From positions 10,106,001 to 10,170,000 of the forward strand of contig NZ_BJHV01000001.1 in assembly GCF_005405925.1 (NCBI RefSeq): DNA of 64,000 bases, given 5' to 3'. Positions 52,956 to 61,899 of the stretch are shown here, in pieces (position 1 is the first letter of the stretch; every line of letters starts with the position of its first letter). The translations under genes were made by a program, and so were the position numbers. The stretch comes from Streptomyces antimycoticus. Its GTDB lineage: Bacteria > Actinomycetota > Actinomycetes > Streptomycetales > Streptomycetaceae. Under the pieces are notes generated by a model. It worked only from the letters and a program-made list of their open reading frames with translations, did not search any database and was not told the origin of the DNA.

Positions 52956-53624
52956 CTACGAAGCGGGCGGCGCGCCCAGGCTGATGACCTCGAACACCTC
53001 GGCGTGCGTGGTGCCGGTGGCGACGGCCCCGCGGTACCGGGCGAGCGAGCGCACCGCGTCGTCCCAGGCCGCGTGGCGCAGCTGTGACTGGTACGCCCGC
53101 ATCGCCTCCACCTTCTGGTCGACGAACCCGGTGACGTCCTCGGCGTACTGGAACTCCGCCAGCGGCGCCCACACCTCGTAGCCGAGGACGAGCCGGGGCA
53201 TCGGGGCCGGCTTTCCGGTCTCCCCGAAGAAGTCGGAGGTGGCCATCCACAGCGCCTCGGTGGCGAGTTGGTTCACCATGCGGTGCTCCACGTCGCCGTC
53301 CTTTCGGTGCGGTATATAGAGGATGTCGGGCCGTACTTCGCGGATCAGCCGGACGAGGTCGAGATGGGCCTTGCGGCTCGGCAGGAAGTCACGCGACGGC
53401 TCGTCCCAGAGCTCCCAGCGGTGCACACCGAGGGCGGCGGACGCCTTGCGGGTCTCGTCGGTGAAGTCGGCGTCGCTGCGCAGCCCGTCGTGCAGGCTCC
53501 GTTCCCTGGCGATCACGATGGCGACGGTCACCTCGGAGCCCTCGCTGGCGTGCTTGGCCATCGACGCGCCGCAGCCGATGACCTCGTCGTCGGGGTGCGG
53601 CGCGACGACCAGGACATGGGTCAT
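52956..53624 (-). CDS. PIG-L-family N-acetyl-sugar deacetylase
   Basis: 222 aa from the ATG at 53622-53624, which overlaps the epimerase stop (ATGA). The zinc motif PHPDDE (9-14) and the later HRKDGDVEHRMV, where the histidine of the PIG-L third metal ligand lies, are both intact. Known members remove N-acetyl from GlcNAc-type sugars or conjugates. It fits unmasking of the amino group of N-acetylgulosamine before or after glycosylation. Confidence 0.9.
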   Translation of the reverse strand: MTHVLVVAPHPDDEVIGCGASMAKHASEGSEVTVAIVIARERSLHDGLRSDADFTDETRKASAALGVHRWELWDEPSRDFLPSRKAHLDLVRLIREVRPDILYIPHRKDGDVEHRMVNQLATEALWMATSDFFGETGKPAPMPRLVLGYEVWAPLAEFQYAEDVTGFVDQKVEAMRAYQSQLRHAAWDDAVRSLARYRGAVATGTTHAEVFEVISLGAPPAS

Positions 53625-54616
53625 GCGGCCCTGCCCTCGCGGGTGCGGCCCAGGCCGATCCACTCGGCCCAGGCGGCGGTCAGCGCCATGCCCGCGTCCA
53701 GGGTGGTGGTGCAGCGCACCCCGAGGGCGCGGGCGGCCCGGTCGGAGGTGACCCGCCCAGTGGCGCGGTACAGTTCGGCCTCCCAGTCGGGCACCGCCGC
53801 CTCGGACGCGTCCGCGGGTGCCGCGGTCAGCCCCCGGATCGACCGGATGTGGTCGAAGAACCCGCCCCAGGTGGTGAGCTCCTCGGCCGCGAGGAGGAAC
53901 CGCCCACCGGCGGCGTCGGGGCGGTGGCAGGCGGCGAGGACCGCGTCAGCCACGTCGTCCACATAGACGGCGTTGCACACGCCGCCGTCCGCGCCGGACG
54001 GCAGGACCGCGAAGTCTGCGGCGGGCCGCTCGAGTTGAGCGGTGGTCCACTGGCCGCCCCACGGTCCGTACACCACGCCGGGCTGGAGGACGACGACGTC
54101 CATCCCCTCGCCGGCCGCGGCGAGGGCGAGCCGCTCAGCGGCGAGCTTCTGTTGCTCGTACTCGCGGTCGGCGGAGTCGACGGCCCGGGCCGGAGCCTCC
54201 TCGTCGAACGCTCCCTCGGTCGGCGCGTACACGTCGACGGTACTGAGGTGGACCACCCGGCGTACCCCTGCGGCCCGGGCGGCGGCCAGCAGGCGCGCGG
54301 TGCCGTCCACGGTGGCCGCCCAGCGCTCGTCGACCTCGCCGGAACTGCCGAACGCGCAGTGCACGACGGTGTCGCAACCCTCTAGGGCACGGCCGAGCGC
54401 CGGCGCGTCGGTGAGGTCGGCGACCCGGAAGCCGAGCCGGTCCTGCGGCAGCGGGGCGAGCCTGGCGGCCCGTCCGAAGCCGCGCACCACCGGGCGTACT
54501 TCGGCGTCGGTGCCCAGGATCAGCCGCTCCACGACGCGGCCGCCGATAAAGCCGCTGGCGCCGGTGACCGCGATTTGGCCGCCGGCCGACCCGGAGAACT
54601 CCGTCAGCTCGCTCAT
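53621..54616 (-). CDS. NAD-dependent epimerase/dehydratase (extended SDR)
   Basis: 331 aa from the ATG at 54614-54616; it overlaps both neighbours by ATGA. Rossmann motif TGASGFIGG, then VVHCAFG, the VVHLSTVDVYA serine block, and YEQQK with the catalytic Tyr/Lys, and LQPGVVYGPWGG. Known members act on NDP-sugars. Together with the Gfo/Idh protein it could invert centres of a GlcNAc-derived sugar to the gulo configuration. Confidence 0.9.
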   Translation of the reverse strand: MSELTEFSGSAGGQIAVTGASGFIGGRVVERLILGTDAEVRPVVRGFGRAARLAPLPQDRLGFRVADLTDAPALGRALEGCDTVVHCAFGSSGEVDERWAATVDGTARLLAAARAAGVRRVVHLSTVDVYAPTEGAFDEEAPARAVDSADREYEQQKLAAERLALAAAGEGMDVVVLQPGVVYGPWGGQWTTAQLERPAADFAVLPSGADGGVCNAVYVDDVADAVLAACHRPDAAGGRFLLAAEELTTWGGFFDHIRSIRGLTAAPADASEAAVPDWEAELYRATGRVTSDRAARALGVRCTTTLDAGMALTAAWAEWIGLGRTREGRAA

Positions 54617-55665
54617 GCCGCACTCCTCGTCCGGTTGACGGTCCACGGCTGGGGCGCGGCGCGCCGGGCCGGGCCGTGGTAACAGGCGTCGATCAGGTCC
54701 ACGACCCGTTTGCCGTCCTCGGCCGTGGAGTAGGGCGCGACGGCCTGCGGGCCGCAGGCCGCGGCGAAGTTCTCCAACTGCTCGACGAACAGGGCCTCCC
54801 ACTCGCCCTGAGCGGGGGCGATGGGGGCGACGTCTCCGCGGTGCAGGACCTCACCGGAGCGGGTGACCAGGGTGCACTCCCCGGCGGGGAAGTCGGTGCC
54901 GATGGTCACCTCGGCCTCGGTGCCGGTGATGGTGCAGCAGGTGCCGAGCGGGCGCAGCCGGCTGAGTTCGACGATGACGTCGACCGTGCCGAACCGCAGC
55001 CAGGTCCGGCTGTCGCTGTCCAAACCGCCCATAGCGTCGTCCTGATGGTCCATCAGGGTCATGTCCTCGCCCAGCCACCAGAACAGGCTGTCGAAGACAT
55101 GCGAGCCGGTGTCCGTGAGCACACCGCCGTGGGCCAGTCTGCGGTCGAACATGGACCAGGTGACCGGCTCCCAGCTGTAGGGGTGGCCCTCGGTCCAGTG
55201 CACGCGCTTGACGGTGCCCAGCGCGCCGTTGCGGATCAGCCGGTGCACCCAGGCGTACGCGGGGAACAACCGGCGCGGATGGGCCATGGCCAGCACGGTG
55301 CCCGGGTGGTCTGCCGCGGTCTTCAGCAGCATCTCGGCGTCGGCGGGCGAGGTGGTCATGGGCTTCTCCATGAGCACGTGCTTGCCGTGCCGCAGGAGGT
55401 CGTCGGCGAGCTGGGCGTGCCGGGTGTGCGGCACGGCGACCACCGCCGCGTCGAACGACCCGAGCGCCTCCTGCCAACTGGTGGCCGGCTGCGGGGAACC
55501 GCTCCCGCCGTACTCGCGGTAGACCTGGAACGCCCCCTCGGCGTGCGCCGCGTCGGGGTCCACCAGGGCGGTGAGCCGGGCGCCGGTGACCTGGGGAAGC
55601 GCGGGCAGATGGCAGGCCCGCGCGGCGGCGCCACAGCCGATCACGGCCAGGCGTATGGAAGACAT
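54613..55665 (-). CDS. Gfo/Idh/MocA-family oxidoreductase
   Basis: 350 aa; the ATG at 55663-55665 follows GGAG and is preferred over a GTG two codons earlier. N-terminal Rossmann VIGCGAAARACHLPAL, VLMEKPMTTSPADAEML with the EKP signature lysine, and GGVLTDTGSHVFDSLFWWLG, the catalytic Asp/His block. Uses NAD(P)H on sugars. Coupled to the epimerase by ATGA overlap. A 3- or 4-keto sugar reduction is the likely step. Confidence 0.9.
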   Translation of the reverse strand: MSSIRLAVIGCGAAARACHLPALPQVTGARLTALVDPDAAHAEGAFQVYREYGGSGSPQPATSWQEALGSFDAAVVAVPHTRHAQLADDLLRHGKHVLMEKPMTTSPADAEMLLKTAADHPGTVLAMAHPRRLFPAYAWVHRLIRNGALGTVKRVHWTEGHPYSWEPVTWSMFDRRLAHGGVLTDTGSHVFDSLFWWLGEDMTLMDHQDDAMGGLDSDSRTWLRFGTVDVIVELSRLRPLGTCCTITGTEAEVTIGTDFPAGECTLVTRSGEVLHRGDVAPIAPAQGEWEALFVEQLENFAAACGPQAVAPYSTAEDGKRVVDLIDACYHGPARRAAPQPWTVNRTRSAA

Positions 55666-55731
55666 GAGCACTCCGTTCGGATGGCGGGGAATGTCGACGC
55701 GGTGATTGCGATCGGGAGACTGATGGCGGCA

Positions 55732-56487
55732 TCAGACAGGGTGGAACATCCAGACGTTGGGCTCGGTATAGGTGGCCGAGCCGTCCGGGTCGGCCTGTAC
55801 GGGGGCGAGGGCGCCCGGGACCACATAGCCGCCCGGGCCCGGCATCGGGAAGCCCGCGGCCTGCTCCCAGCGCGCCACCGGCTGGTGGATCACCAGGGAT
55901 CGCTCAGCGATGGCGAGCCGCTCGGCGCCCAGCCGCAGATGGGTGCGGAGCCAGGGGTCGAACGGCAGGCCGTCCGGGGTCCGCCAGCGGACGTACTCCG
56001 CCATCGGGACCAGCGGGTAGCGGGCCTTGCCGGTGGGGCGCACGGGGATGACCAGCCCACGCAGCCCGGCACCGGACGCGTCCCCGCGGGCCCGGCGCAG
56101 CAGCAGCTCCGGCAGGCGTCGGCCGCGGTGCGAGGCCGCCACCGAGACCGACAGCAGGCACAGTGCGGTTGGCCGCTCCGCGAGATCGCCGTCGACGGCG
56201 CCCACCAGCACGTCGTCGGCGCCCGCCGGGAGACCGTCCGCGGTGCCGTTCCAGCGGACGGGCAGGCCGTGGGCAGCGGCGACCAGGGTGCCCCGCCCGT
56301 CGGTGACGCAGAGTTGGTGGGTGGCGAAGCTGCCGTGCAGGTGATGCCAGCGCCAGTTCCCCGGGGACTCCCACGTCATGAAGGCGGGCATGTTCTCGGT
56401 CACCAACCGGTCCGCGGCGTCCGCCAGCCCGGGGGCGTCGCTGAGCCGGCTGACCGTCAGCTCCGCCGGGCCGGTACTCGCTCGCAC
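55732..56487 (-). CDS. GNAT-fold N-acetyltransferase
   Basis: 251 aa from a GTG (56485-56487) 6 bp after the hydroxylase stop; the ribosome site is weak, consistent with coupling. ALCLLSVSVAASHRGRRLPELLLRRA is the acetyl-CoA block (SVxxxxRGRxL). The protein is larger than the ~190-aa streptothricin acetyltransferases of the Sat/Nat type and not obviously one of them. It could acetylate an intermediate (a protecting step, reversed by the PIG-L or CocE-like hydrolase) or the product for self-resistance. Confidence 0.75.
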   Translation of the reverse strand: MRASTGPAELTVSRLSDAPGLADAADRLVTENMPAFMTWESPGNWRWHHLHGSFATHQLCVTDGRGTLVAAAHGLPVRWNGTADGLPAGADDVLVGAVDGDLAERPTALCLLSVSVAASHRGRRLPELLLRRARGDASGAGLRGLVIPVRPTGKARYPLVPMAEYVRWRTPDGLPFDPWLRTHLRLGAERLAIAERSLVIHQPVARWEQAAGFPMPGPGGYVVPGALAPVQADPDGSATYTEPNVWMFHPV

Positions 56488-56493
56488 GGCCGG

Positions 56494-57522
56494 TCAGCCG
56501 ATCAGCCGAGAGCCGGCCAGCGCTCGCATCTCACGGGACTTGCGCAGGTCGCTGGTGACGTTGACGCGCTTGAGCCAGCGGTCCGTGCCGTCGTAGCGGG
56601 CCCGGAAGGGGACCCGGCCATGGACCGCCAGGTGGTTGTTGACGCAGAGCACGTCACCCTGCCGCAGGGCGACTTCGCCCAGCGACCGGTCCAGGACCCC
56701 GGTTACGGCCTCCAGCGCGGCACGGGCCTGCGGGTCGTCCTCGGGCGTCTCCATGAAGTAGGGGTCGAGCCGCATGTACGGGCCGGAGCGCGAGCCGTAC
56801 AGCACCGCGACCGGTTCGCGGTCGTTGATCAGCCGCTCGATCGTGGCGAAGCGCTTGGCGGACTCCTCGTGGTCCCCGGCCGAGTTGTTCTTGGGCAGGT
56901 GGGACTCGTCGGGGGCGATATGGAAGCGCTTCCGGAACAGCACCTCGACGTGCTCGGGGGCGAGGGCGTCCAGGTCCAGTTCGCCGATGGTGGTGGCGAC
57001 GTCGTCGGGGTTGCGCAGCGCCGAGAGCAGCAGGTAGTCGCCGCGGTACGGGTGGAAGGCGTCCTCGGTGTGCCAGGTCAGGAGTTCGGAGCTGCCGGTG
57101 CCGAGCTGCTCGTGCTCGTGCTTGCGGATCGGGAACACGTCGTGGACGAGCCGCCCGTCCTGCTGCGTGGACCAGCCGAACGGCTCGCCGATGACGGCGC
57201 CGTAGAGGAGCAGCAGGATCTCCTCGGGGAATTCCGCGGCGGGCCGGGCCCGGGCCCGCCAGTGCTCCGGGGTCGGGCCGATGCGGCCGGTGTCGATCCG
57301 GTGGCCGCGGAGCACACAGTGGCCGTGCTCCTCCTCCAGCGCGAAGGCGCGCAGGAACTTGCGGGTGCGCTCGGGCAGCATCGCCGCGAGGAACGGCAGG
57401 TCGAACAGGAGTCGTGGGTCCTCGGGCGAGGCGTACTTCCCGGCCAGTTCGATGCCGAGGTCAGCGGAACGGTGCGCTTCCTGCGGGGTCAGTTCGAGGA
57501 CGTTGCTGGTGCCGGTTGCCAT
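56494..57522 (-). CDS. Fe(II)/2-oxoglutarate arginine beta-hydroxylase (VioC/OrfP type)
   Basis: 342 aa from the ATG at 57520-57522. Iron ligands: WHTEDAFHP gives His151 and Glu153, and NNHLAVHGRVPF gives His301; the arginine at about 319 (RWLKRV) should bind 2-oxoglutarate. Length and the HxE variant match VioC/OrfP/AsnO of the clavaminate-synthase-like group rather than TauD proper. Known: VioC makes 3-hydroxyarginine for viomycin, OrfP dihydroxylates arginine for streptothricin. With the capreomycidine-synthase-like gene two genes away, arginine is the likely substrate. Confidence 0.9.
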   Translation of the reverse strand: MATGTSNVLELTPQEAHRSADLGIELAGKYASPEDPRLLFDLPFLAAMLPERTRKFLRAFALEEEHGHCVLRGHRIDTGRIGPTPEHWRARARPAAEFPEEILLLLYGAVIGEPFGWSTQQDGRLVHDVFPIRKHEHEQLGTGSSELLTWHTEDAFHPYRGDYLLLSALRNPDDVATTIGELDLDALAPEHVEVLFRKRFHIAPDESHLPKNNSAGDHEESAKRFATIERLINDREPVAVLYGSRSGPYMRLDPYFMETPEDDPQARAALEAVTGVLDRSLGEVALRQGDVLCVNNHLAVHGRVPFRARYDGTDRWLKRVNVTSDLRKSREMRALAGSRLIG

Positions 57523-57604
57523 GGTCGCGGATCCTTTCGGGTGCCCTCGATGGCGAACGGGGCATGCGGGTGCGCGTGCGGGTTCAGGGCTGGGTGACGC
57601 TGCG

Positions 57605-59437
57605 TCAGGTACGGTCGCTGAGGTGTCTGGCGAGCCGCCGGGGCGTGGGACAGTCGAACAGCGTGGCGACGCGCAGCCCGGCGGCCGCGGGCACATCCGT
57701 CCGCAACGCGCTCACCAGGCGCATCGCCAGGATCGACTGGCCGCCGTGGGCGAAGAAGTCGTCGTCGGGACCGAGCGCGGGCGCCGCGAGCACGTCGCGG
57801 AACCGGTGGAGCACGACATGCAGGGGCTCGTCCACGGTGGACGGTCGGTCCGGCCCCGGCTCGGCGCCGGTCTCGGGCGGCGTACGCACGGGGGCCGCGA
57901 CCGTCGCCGCCGCCAGCGCCGCCGTGTCCACCTTCCCGCGCGGGTTCTTGGGCAGGTCGGCCGTCCAGTACAGCCGGGTCGGTACGCCCCAGCTGGGGAA
58001 GGCCGCGGCGGTCGGCCCCACCACCTCCCTGCGCTGCCCGTCGGTGAGCCGGGCGGCGGTGCCGGGCTCCGGGGCCAGCGCCCGGTCGGCCGGGACCAGG
58101 CAGGCGATCAGCGAGGTGGCGTCACCGGGGTCGATCAGGACGACGGCCTGGGCGACCGCGGGCGTGGACTCCAGCGCCCGCTCCACCGCGGTCGCCTCCA
58201 GGCGGTGGCCGCGCACCTTCAGCTGGCTGTCGATCCGGCCCAGGAACTCCAGCGCCCCGCCCGGCAGCAGCCGGCCCAGGTCCCCGGTGGCGTAGACCCG
58301 CTCTCCGTCCGCATGCGGGTCCGGGCGGAACCGCAGCTCGGTCTGCTCCTCGTCGTGCAGATAGCCGCGCGCCAGCGAGGGACCGGCGATGTGGATCTCC
58401 CCGGTCCGGCCGGGCGGCAGCACCCGCCCGTCGGCCCGAACGGAGACGGCCGCGTTGGACAGCGGTGTGCCGATGGGCACTTCGGTGGCGTTCCCGGGCA
58501 GTCGACCGGTGTACATGGTGGAGGTCACCGTGCACTCCGTCAGCCCGTACACGTGCACCAGCGCGGCCGGCTGGCGGCGCTGCCAGGCCCGGTAGGTGCC
58601 GGGCTCCATCCGCTCGCCGCCCACGAGGACCGCCCGGAGCGCGGCGGGGGTGGTCTCGTCGGCGGCGTCCAGCCAGCGGGCGTACTCGCGCCAGTACTGG
58701 GTCGACAGCTCGGCCACGGTCGCCTCGCCCTCCCGCAGCACGCGGTGCAGCTCCGGCGGTTCCAGCGGCAGGGTGTCGGGCCTGCACACCACGGCACCGC
58801 CGGTGGCCAGGACGGGGAAGACCTCCTCGATCACCACGTCGAAGCCGAGCGAGGCGATCTGCAGCCAGCGGTCGGCCGGGGTGAGGAGCAGTCGCTCGGC
58901 CACCGCGTCGGCGAACCCGGCGAGCGCGCCGCGCTCGACCACGATGCCCTTGGGCCGACCGGTGGACCCGGAGGTGAACAGGGTGTACGCCGGCTGCGTG
59001 GGGGCTGCCGGGACGCCGGTGTACGGCGCGGCGGCGGGCCCGGCTTCCATGGTGGCGAGGTCCAGACACGGTGTACCCAGCGGCAGCGGGGGCCCCTGCC
59101 GGGTGCTGTCGTGGAGCCAGAGCACGGCGCCCACCCGGGCGACCAGATCCTTCCGGGCCTCCGGCGGCAGACCGGGCTCCAGGACGGTGAAGGCGGCGCC
59201 GGTCCTGAGCACGGCGAGCATGGAGAGGACCGCGTCCCGGGGCCGGTCGAGCGACAGACCCACCACGCTCCCGGGGCCGGCGCCCCGTGCGGCAAGCACC
59301 GATGCGAGCGCGCCGGCCCGCGCCTCGGCCTGGGCATAGCTCCAGTGGACGGTTCCCTCGATCAGGGCCGGTGCCCCGGACCGGGTGGCGACCTGATGGT
59401 CCCACCGGTCGAGGAAGTCCGGCTGCCGCCCGCTCAT
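57605..59437 (-). CDS. Stand-alone NRPS, adenylation-thiolation didomain
   Basis: 610 aa, ATG 59435-59437 overlapping the aminotransferase stop (ATGA). Adenylation motifs: A3 YTLFTSGSTGRPKGIV, A5 VYGLTECTVTST, A7 YATGDLGRLLPGG, A8 GRIDSQLKVRGHRLE, A10 LPKNPRGKVD. The thiolation site is DDFFAHGGQSILAMRLV with the phosphopantetheine serine. No condensation or thioesterase domain. It probably loads an amino acid (a hydroxyarginine/capreomycidine-type unit or the streptolidine precursor) as a thioester for cyclisation. The specificity code was not resolved. Confidence 0.92.
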   Translation of the reverse strand: MSGRQPDFLDRWDHQVATRSGAPALIEGTVHWSYAQAEARAGALASVLAARGAGPGSVVGLSLDRPRDAVLSMLAVLRTGAAFTVLEPGLPPEARKDLVARVGAVLWLHDSTRQGPPLPLGTPCLDLATMEAGPAAAPYTGVPAAPTQPAYTLFTSGSTGRPKGIVVERGALAGFADAVAERLLLTPADRWLQIASLGFDVVIEEVFPVLATGGAVVCRPDTLPLEPPELHRVLREGEATVAELSTQYWREYARWLDAADETTPAALRAVLVGGERMEPGTYRAWQRRQPAALVHVYGLTECTVTSTMYTGRLPGNATEVPIGTPLSNAAVSVRADGRVLPPGRTGEIHIAGPSLARGYLHDEEQTELRFRPDPHADGERVYATGDLGRLLPGGALEFLGRIDSQLKVRGHRLEATAVERALESTPAVAQAVVLIDPGDATSLIACLVPADRALAPEPGTAARLTDGQRREVVGPTAAAFPSWGVPTRLYWTADLPKNPRGKVDTAALAAATVAAPVRTPPETGAEPGPDRPSTVDEPLHVVLHRFRDVLAAPALGPDDDFFAHGGQSILAMRLVSALRTDVPAAAGLRVATLFDCPTPRRLARHLSDRT

Positions 59438-60639
59438 CGCCCGCCCCGCGCGCCGCGCAGGAAGCCGGAGAGGCGGTCGAGACCGGCGGCGAACTCCTTC
59501 TCGGCACCACCGAATCCGAGCCGTACTCCGTGCGGGAGGTCGAAGGCCGTGCCGGGCACCAGGAGTGTTCCGGTCCGGTCGAGCAACTCCAGGCAGAACC
59601 GCTCGACATCGACCACGTGCGGCAGCTCCAGTAGCCCGCAGACGCCGCCGTGTGGGCGCTGCCAGGCGACGACGTCCGCGTGCCGGTCGACCCAGCGGTC
59701 CATCAACTCCAGGTTGCGCCGGGCCTGTTCGACGCGGGGGCCGATCAGCCGGGGTGCGGCGCGTACCGCATGGAGTGCGATGCGTTCGACGAGAGGCGAG
59801 AGGAAGAGCGTCGTGCGATCGCGCAGCGGAAACGTACGCTCGATCAGTTCCGGCGGGGCGATGCACCAGCCGAACCGCAGTCCGGGCAGGCCGTATACCT
59901 TCGAGAAGGTTCCGTACGAGACGGTGTGCGGGTACAGCATTTCCGGGTTGGGCAACGGATCGGCGCCATGGGTGATTTCCGCGAAGGCCGCGTCCCAGAC
60001 GAGCAGGGCGCCCGAATCCGCCACCCGGTCGAGGAATGCGCGGTATCCGGTGCCGGAAAGGCTGAGGCCGGTCGGATTGTGCGGGAAATTCGCCACCACG
60101 GCCTTGGTTCCCGGCCCGATCGTGTCGCGCAGTACGGCGTCGGGAAAGGCCCCGTCGGACAGCTCTCCGAGCGGCAGGGTGCGAATCTCGCAGCCGCGCT
60201 CCCGCGCGAAGTGGCCGAGCGAGTGGTAGAGCGAATCAGGCAGCACCACCCGGTCGCCCGGCTCCAGAAGGGTCCCCAGGGTGAGCGCGATGGCCTCGCT
60301 CGAACCATGAGTGACCATGATGTGTTCGCGGCGCCCCCCGGCGTACCGGTCGGCGATCGCCTGCCGCAGCTCCGGCGAACCCTGCGAGGTGCTGTCGTCC
60401 ATGACGATGCCGTCGAGCTCGTCGTGGCCGATTCCGGCGATGCTGCGCAGTTCCGCGAAAGAATACGGCTGGACCCCGCTGGAACTGATATCCAGTTCGG
60501 CCCTGTCCAGATATCGCCGGTACCACTCTTCCAATATCGGTGGTGCTGGCAGACTGGTCACTGCGCCGTCGTTGCGTACGGGCGACAAATGGACTCCCGG
60601 ATCGAGAACGGAGATAGCGGGGCAGTGGTTGCGCTTCAT
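59434..60639 (-). CDS. PLP-dependent capreomycidine synthase (VioD/OrfR type)
   Basis: About 401 aa if the ATG at 60637-60639 is used; the ribosome site is weak and a start near 60580 or 60560 would also preserve the family domain. Fold-type I aminotransferase features: LDISSSGVQPYSFAELRSI (the hallmark of VioD/OrfR), THGSSEAIALTLG, NFPHNPTGLSL, WDAAFAEITH, and the PLP lysine in YGTFSKVYGLPGLRFGW. Known: these enzymes cyclise 3-hydroxyarginine to capreomycidine. First gene of the operon running to 49.7 kb. The pair with the VioC-type gene is the key diagnostic of the cluster. Confidence 0.9.
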   Translation of the reverse strand: MKRNHCPAISVLDPGVHLSPVRNDGAVTSLPAPPILEEWYRRYLDRAELDISSSGVQPYSFAELRSIAGIGHDELDGIVMDDSTSQGSPELRQAIADRYAGGRREHIMVTHGSSEAIALTLGTLLEPGDRVVLPDSLYHSLGHFARERGCEIRTLPLGELSDGAFPDAVLRDTIGPGTKAVVANFPHNPTGLSLSGTGYRAFLDRVADSGALLVWDAAFAEITHGADPLPNPEMLYPHTVSYGTFSKVYGLPGLRFGWCIAPPELIERTFPLRDRTTLFLSPLVERIALHAVRAAPRLIGPRVEQARRNLELMDRWVDRHADVVAWQRPHGGVCGLLELPHVVDVERFCLELLDRTGTLLVPGTAFDLPHGVRLGFGGAEKEFAAGLDRLSGFLRGARGGR

Positions 60640-60755
60640 CGGAAGCAAACCCGACGCGTACTGCGGTCCGCAAGCACTCCCGGCCCTTGGGGAGTTCACC
60701 TTCCATCGGGCGGAAACTTGTTTCGGGCCGGTTACCGCCGGGGCAGGGTGCGGCC
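60640..60755. promoter_or_regulatory. Divergent promoter of the biosynthetic operon and the phosphotransferase gene
   Basis: About 116 bp separate the two divergent starts (more if the synthase starts further left). It should hold the main promoter for the 13-kb minus-strand operon. No clear -35/-10 pair was recognised. Confidence 0.4.
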
Positions 60756-61679
60756 ATGGAGGCGTCAGCGCTCAGCGTTCCGCACCTCGTTGACCACGCC
60801 GTTCGGCACGGCATCGCGGTGGTCCCCGGCTCGGCTGTGGTGGACGAGTCCGGCTGGGACTTCCGCGTCGTGCACTGCCGCGACGAGCACGGCCGGGAGT
60901 GGATCCTGCGCTCTCCCCGACGCGCGCAGGTGGTCGCGCCCGCGGCGGCGGAGGACCGGCTGTTGCGACTGCTGCGCGACCGGCTGCCGACCCGGATCCC
61001 CGAGTGGCGGGTGCACACCCCGGAGTTCACCGCCTACCCGCGGCTCCCGGGGACGGCGGCGGGGGCGGAGGACCCCCACTCGCTCCGCTACCGGTGGGCG
61101 GTCGACCCGCTCGACCCCGCGGCGGAGTACCTGGGCCCACTGGCCGGTGTGCTGGTCTCGTTGCACGCCCTGCCGCCCGCGACGGCCGGCCTGCCGGACA
61201 CGGCACCGGACCGGCCCCGCGAGCGGGTCGCCCGCCAACTCCATGAGGCGCACGCCGCGTTCGGGCTGTCCCCAGGCCGCCGAGCCCACTGGCTGCGCTG
61301 GCTGGAGGACGACTACGGCTGGCCGACCGCGACGGTGCCCGTCCACGGCGACGTGCACCCCGGCCACACCCTGGTCTGCCGCCGACCGGGCGGTGGGGCC
61401 CGGCTCGCGGGCCTGCTCGACTGGACCAACGCCCGGGTCGACGACCCCGCCGCGGACTTCGTGGACCTGTACTACGCGGGCGGTCCCGCCGTCCTGGACG
61501 CGCTGCTCGCCGCGTACCGGGGACAGGGCGGCACGGTACGGGAGGGAATGCGCGAGCACATCGTGGAACTGGGTGACTTCCTCTGGGTCCGGGTGGCCCT
61601 ACTGGGCCTGCGCACGAACCGCCCGCATCTGGTGACGACAGCCAGGGCCCGGCTCCGGGAGCTCGGGACGGTGCCCTGA
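60756..61679 (+). CDS. Aminoglycoside/macrolide phosphotransferase-family protein (Mph-like)
   Basis: 307 aa from the ATG at 60756. Kinase-like features: WILRSPRRAQV (nucleotide-binding lysine/arginine region), the catalytic VHGDVHPGHTLV, and LLDWTNARVDDPAADF, the Mg-binding block. The HGDxxPGHxLV form matches macrolide 2'-phosphotransferases rather than APH(3'). At the edge of the cluster and divergent from the biosynthetic operon, it is a good candidate for self-resistance by phosphorylation of a product hydroxyl, or for a phosphorylated biosynthetic intermediate. Confidence 0.85.
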   Translation: MEASALSVPHLVDHAVRHGIAVVPGSAVVDESGWDFRVVHCRDEHGREWILRSPRRAQVVAPAAAEDRLLRLLRDRLPTRIPEWRVHTPEFTAYPRLPGTAAGAEDPHSLRYRWAVDPLDPAAEYLGPLAGVLVSLHALPPATAGLPDTAPDRPRERVARQLHEAHAAFGLSPGRRAHWLRWLEDDYGWPTATVPVHGDVHPGHTLVCRRPGGGARLAGLLDWTNARVDDPAADFVDLYYAGGPAVLDALLAAYRGQGGTVREGMREHIVELGDFLWVRVALLGLRTNRPHLVTTARARLRELGTVP

Positions 61680-61899
61680 CGGACCCGCTGCAGCCGGCCG
61701 CTGCGAGTGGTCTGTCGGGTCCTACGGCGCCGAGCACTGCGGATGCCGAGAATTTCGTCCAGCCTGGTGAGAAGCGTGTACAGAGGGTCTTTGCAGGTCA
61801 ACACCTATGCGGACCCTCTTTTCACGCTCCCGTTTCTGGCGTTGAGGTTGAGCACGCCGCTCACCGACACGTTGACTCGGAGGCTTTCTCCACGTTGCC

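Noticed and set aside
54676..57597. A 973-residue plus-strand open frame across the sugar and hydroxylase genes
   Set aside because: It is the complement of five recognised minus-strand genes; composition is typical of high-GC antisense frames and no domain is visible.
57281..60229. A 982-residue plus-strand open frame opposite the NRPS and PLP genes
   Set aside because: Same reason: antisense to clear A-T NRPS and capreomycidine-synthase-like motifs.
59434..60639. The PLP gene as a generic histidinol-phosphate or aspartate aminotransferase
   Set aside because: The SSSG block near the N-terminus and the neighbouring VioC-type gene fit the capreomycidine-synthase group better.
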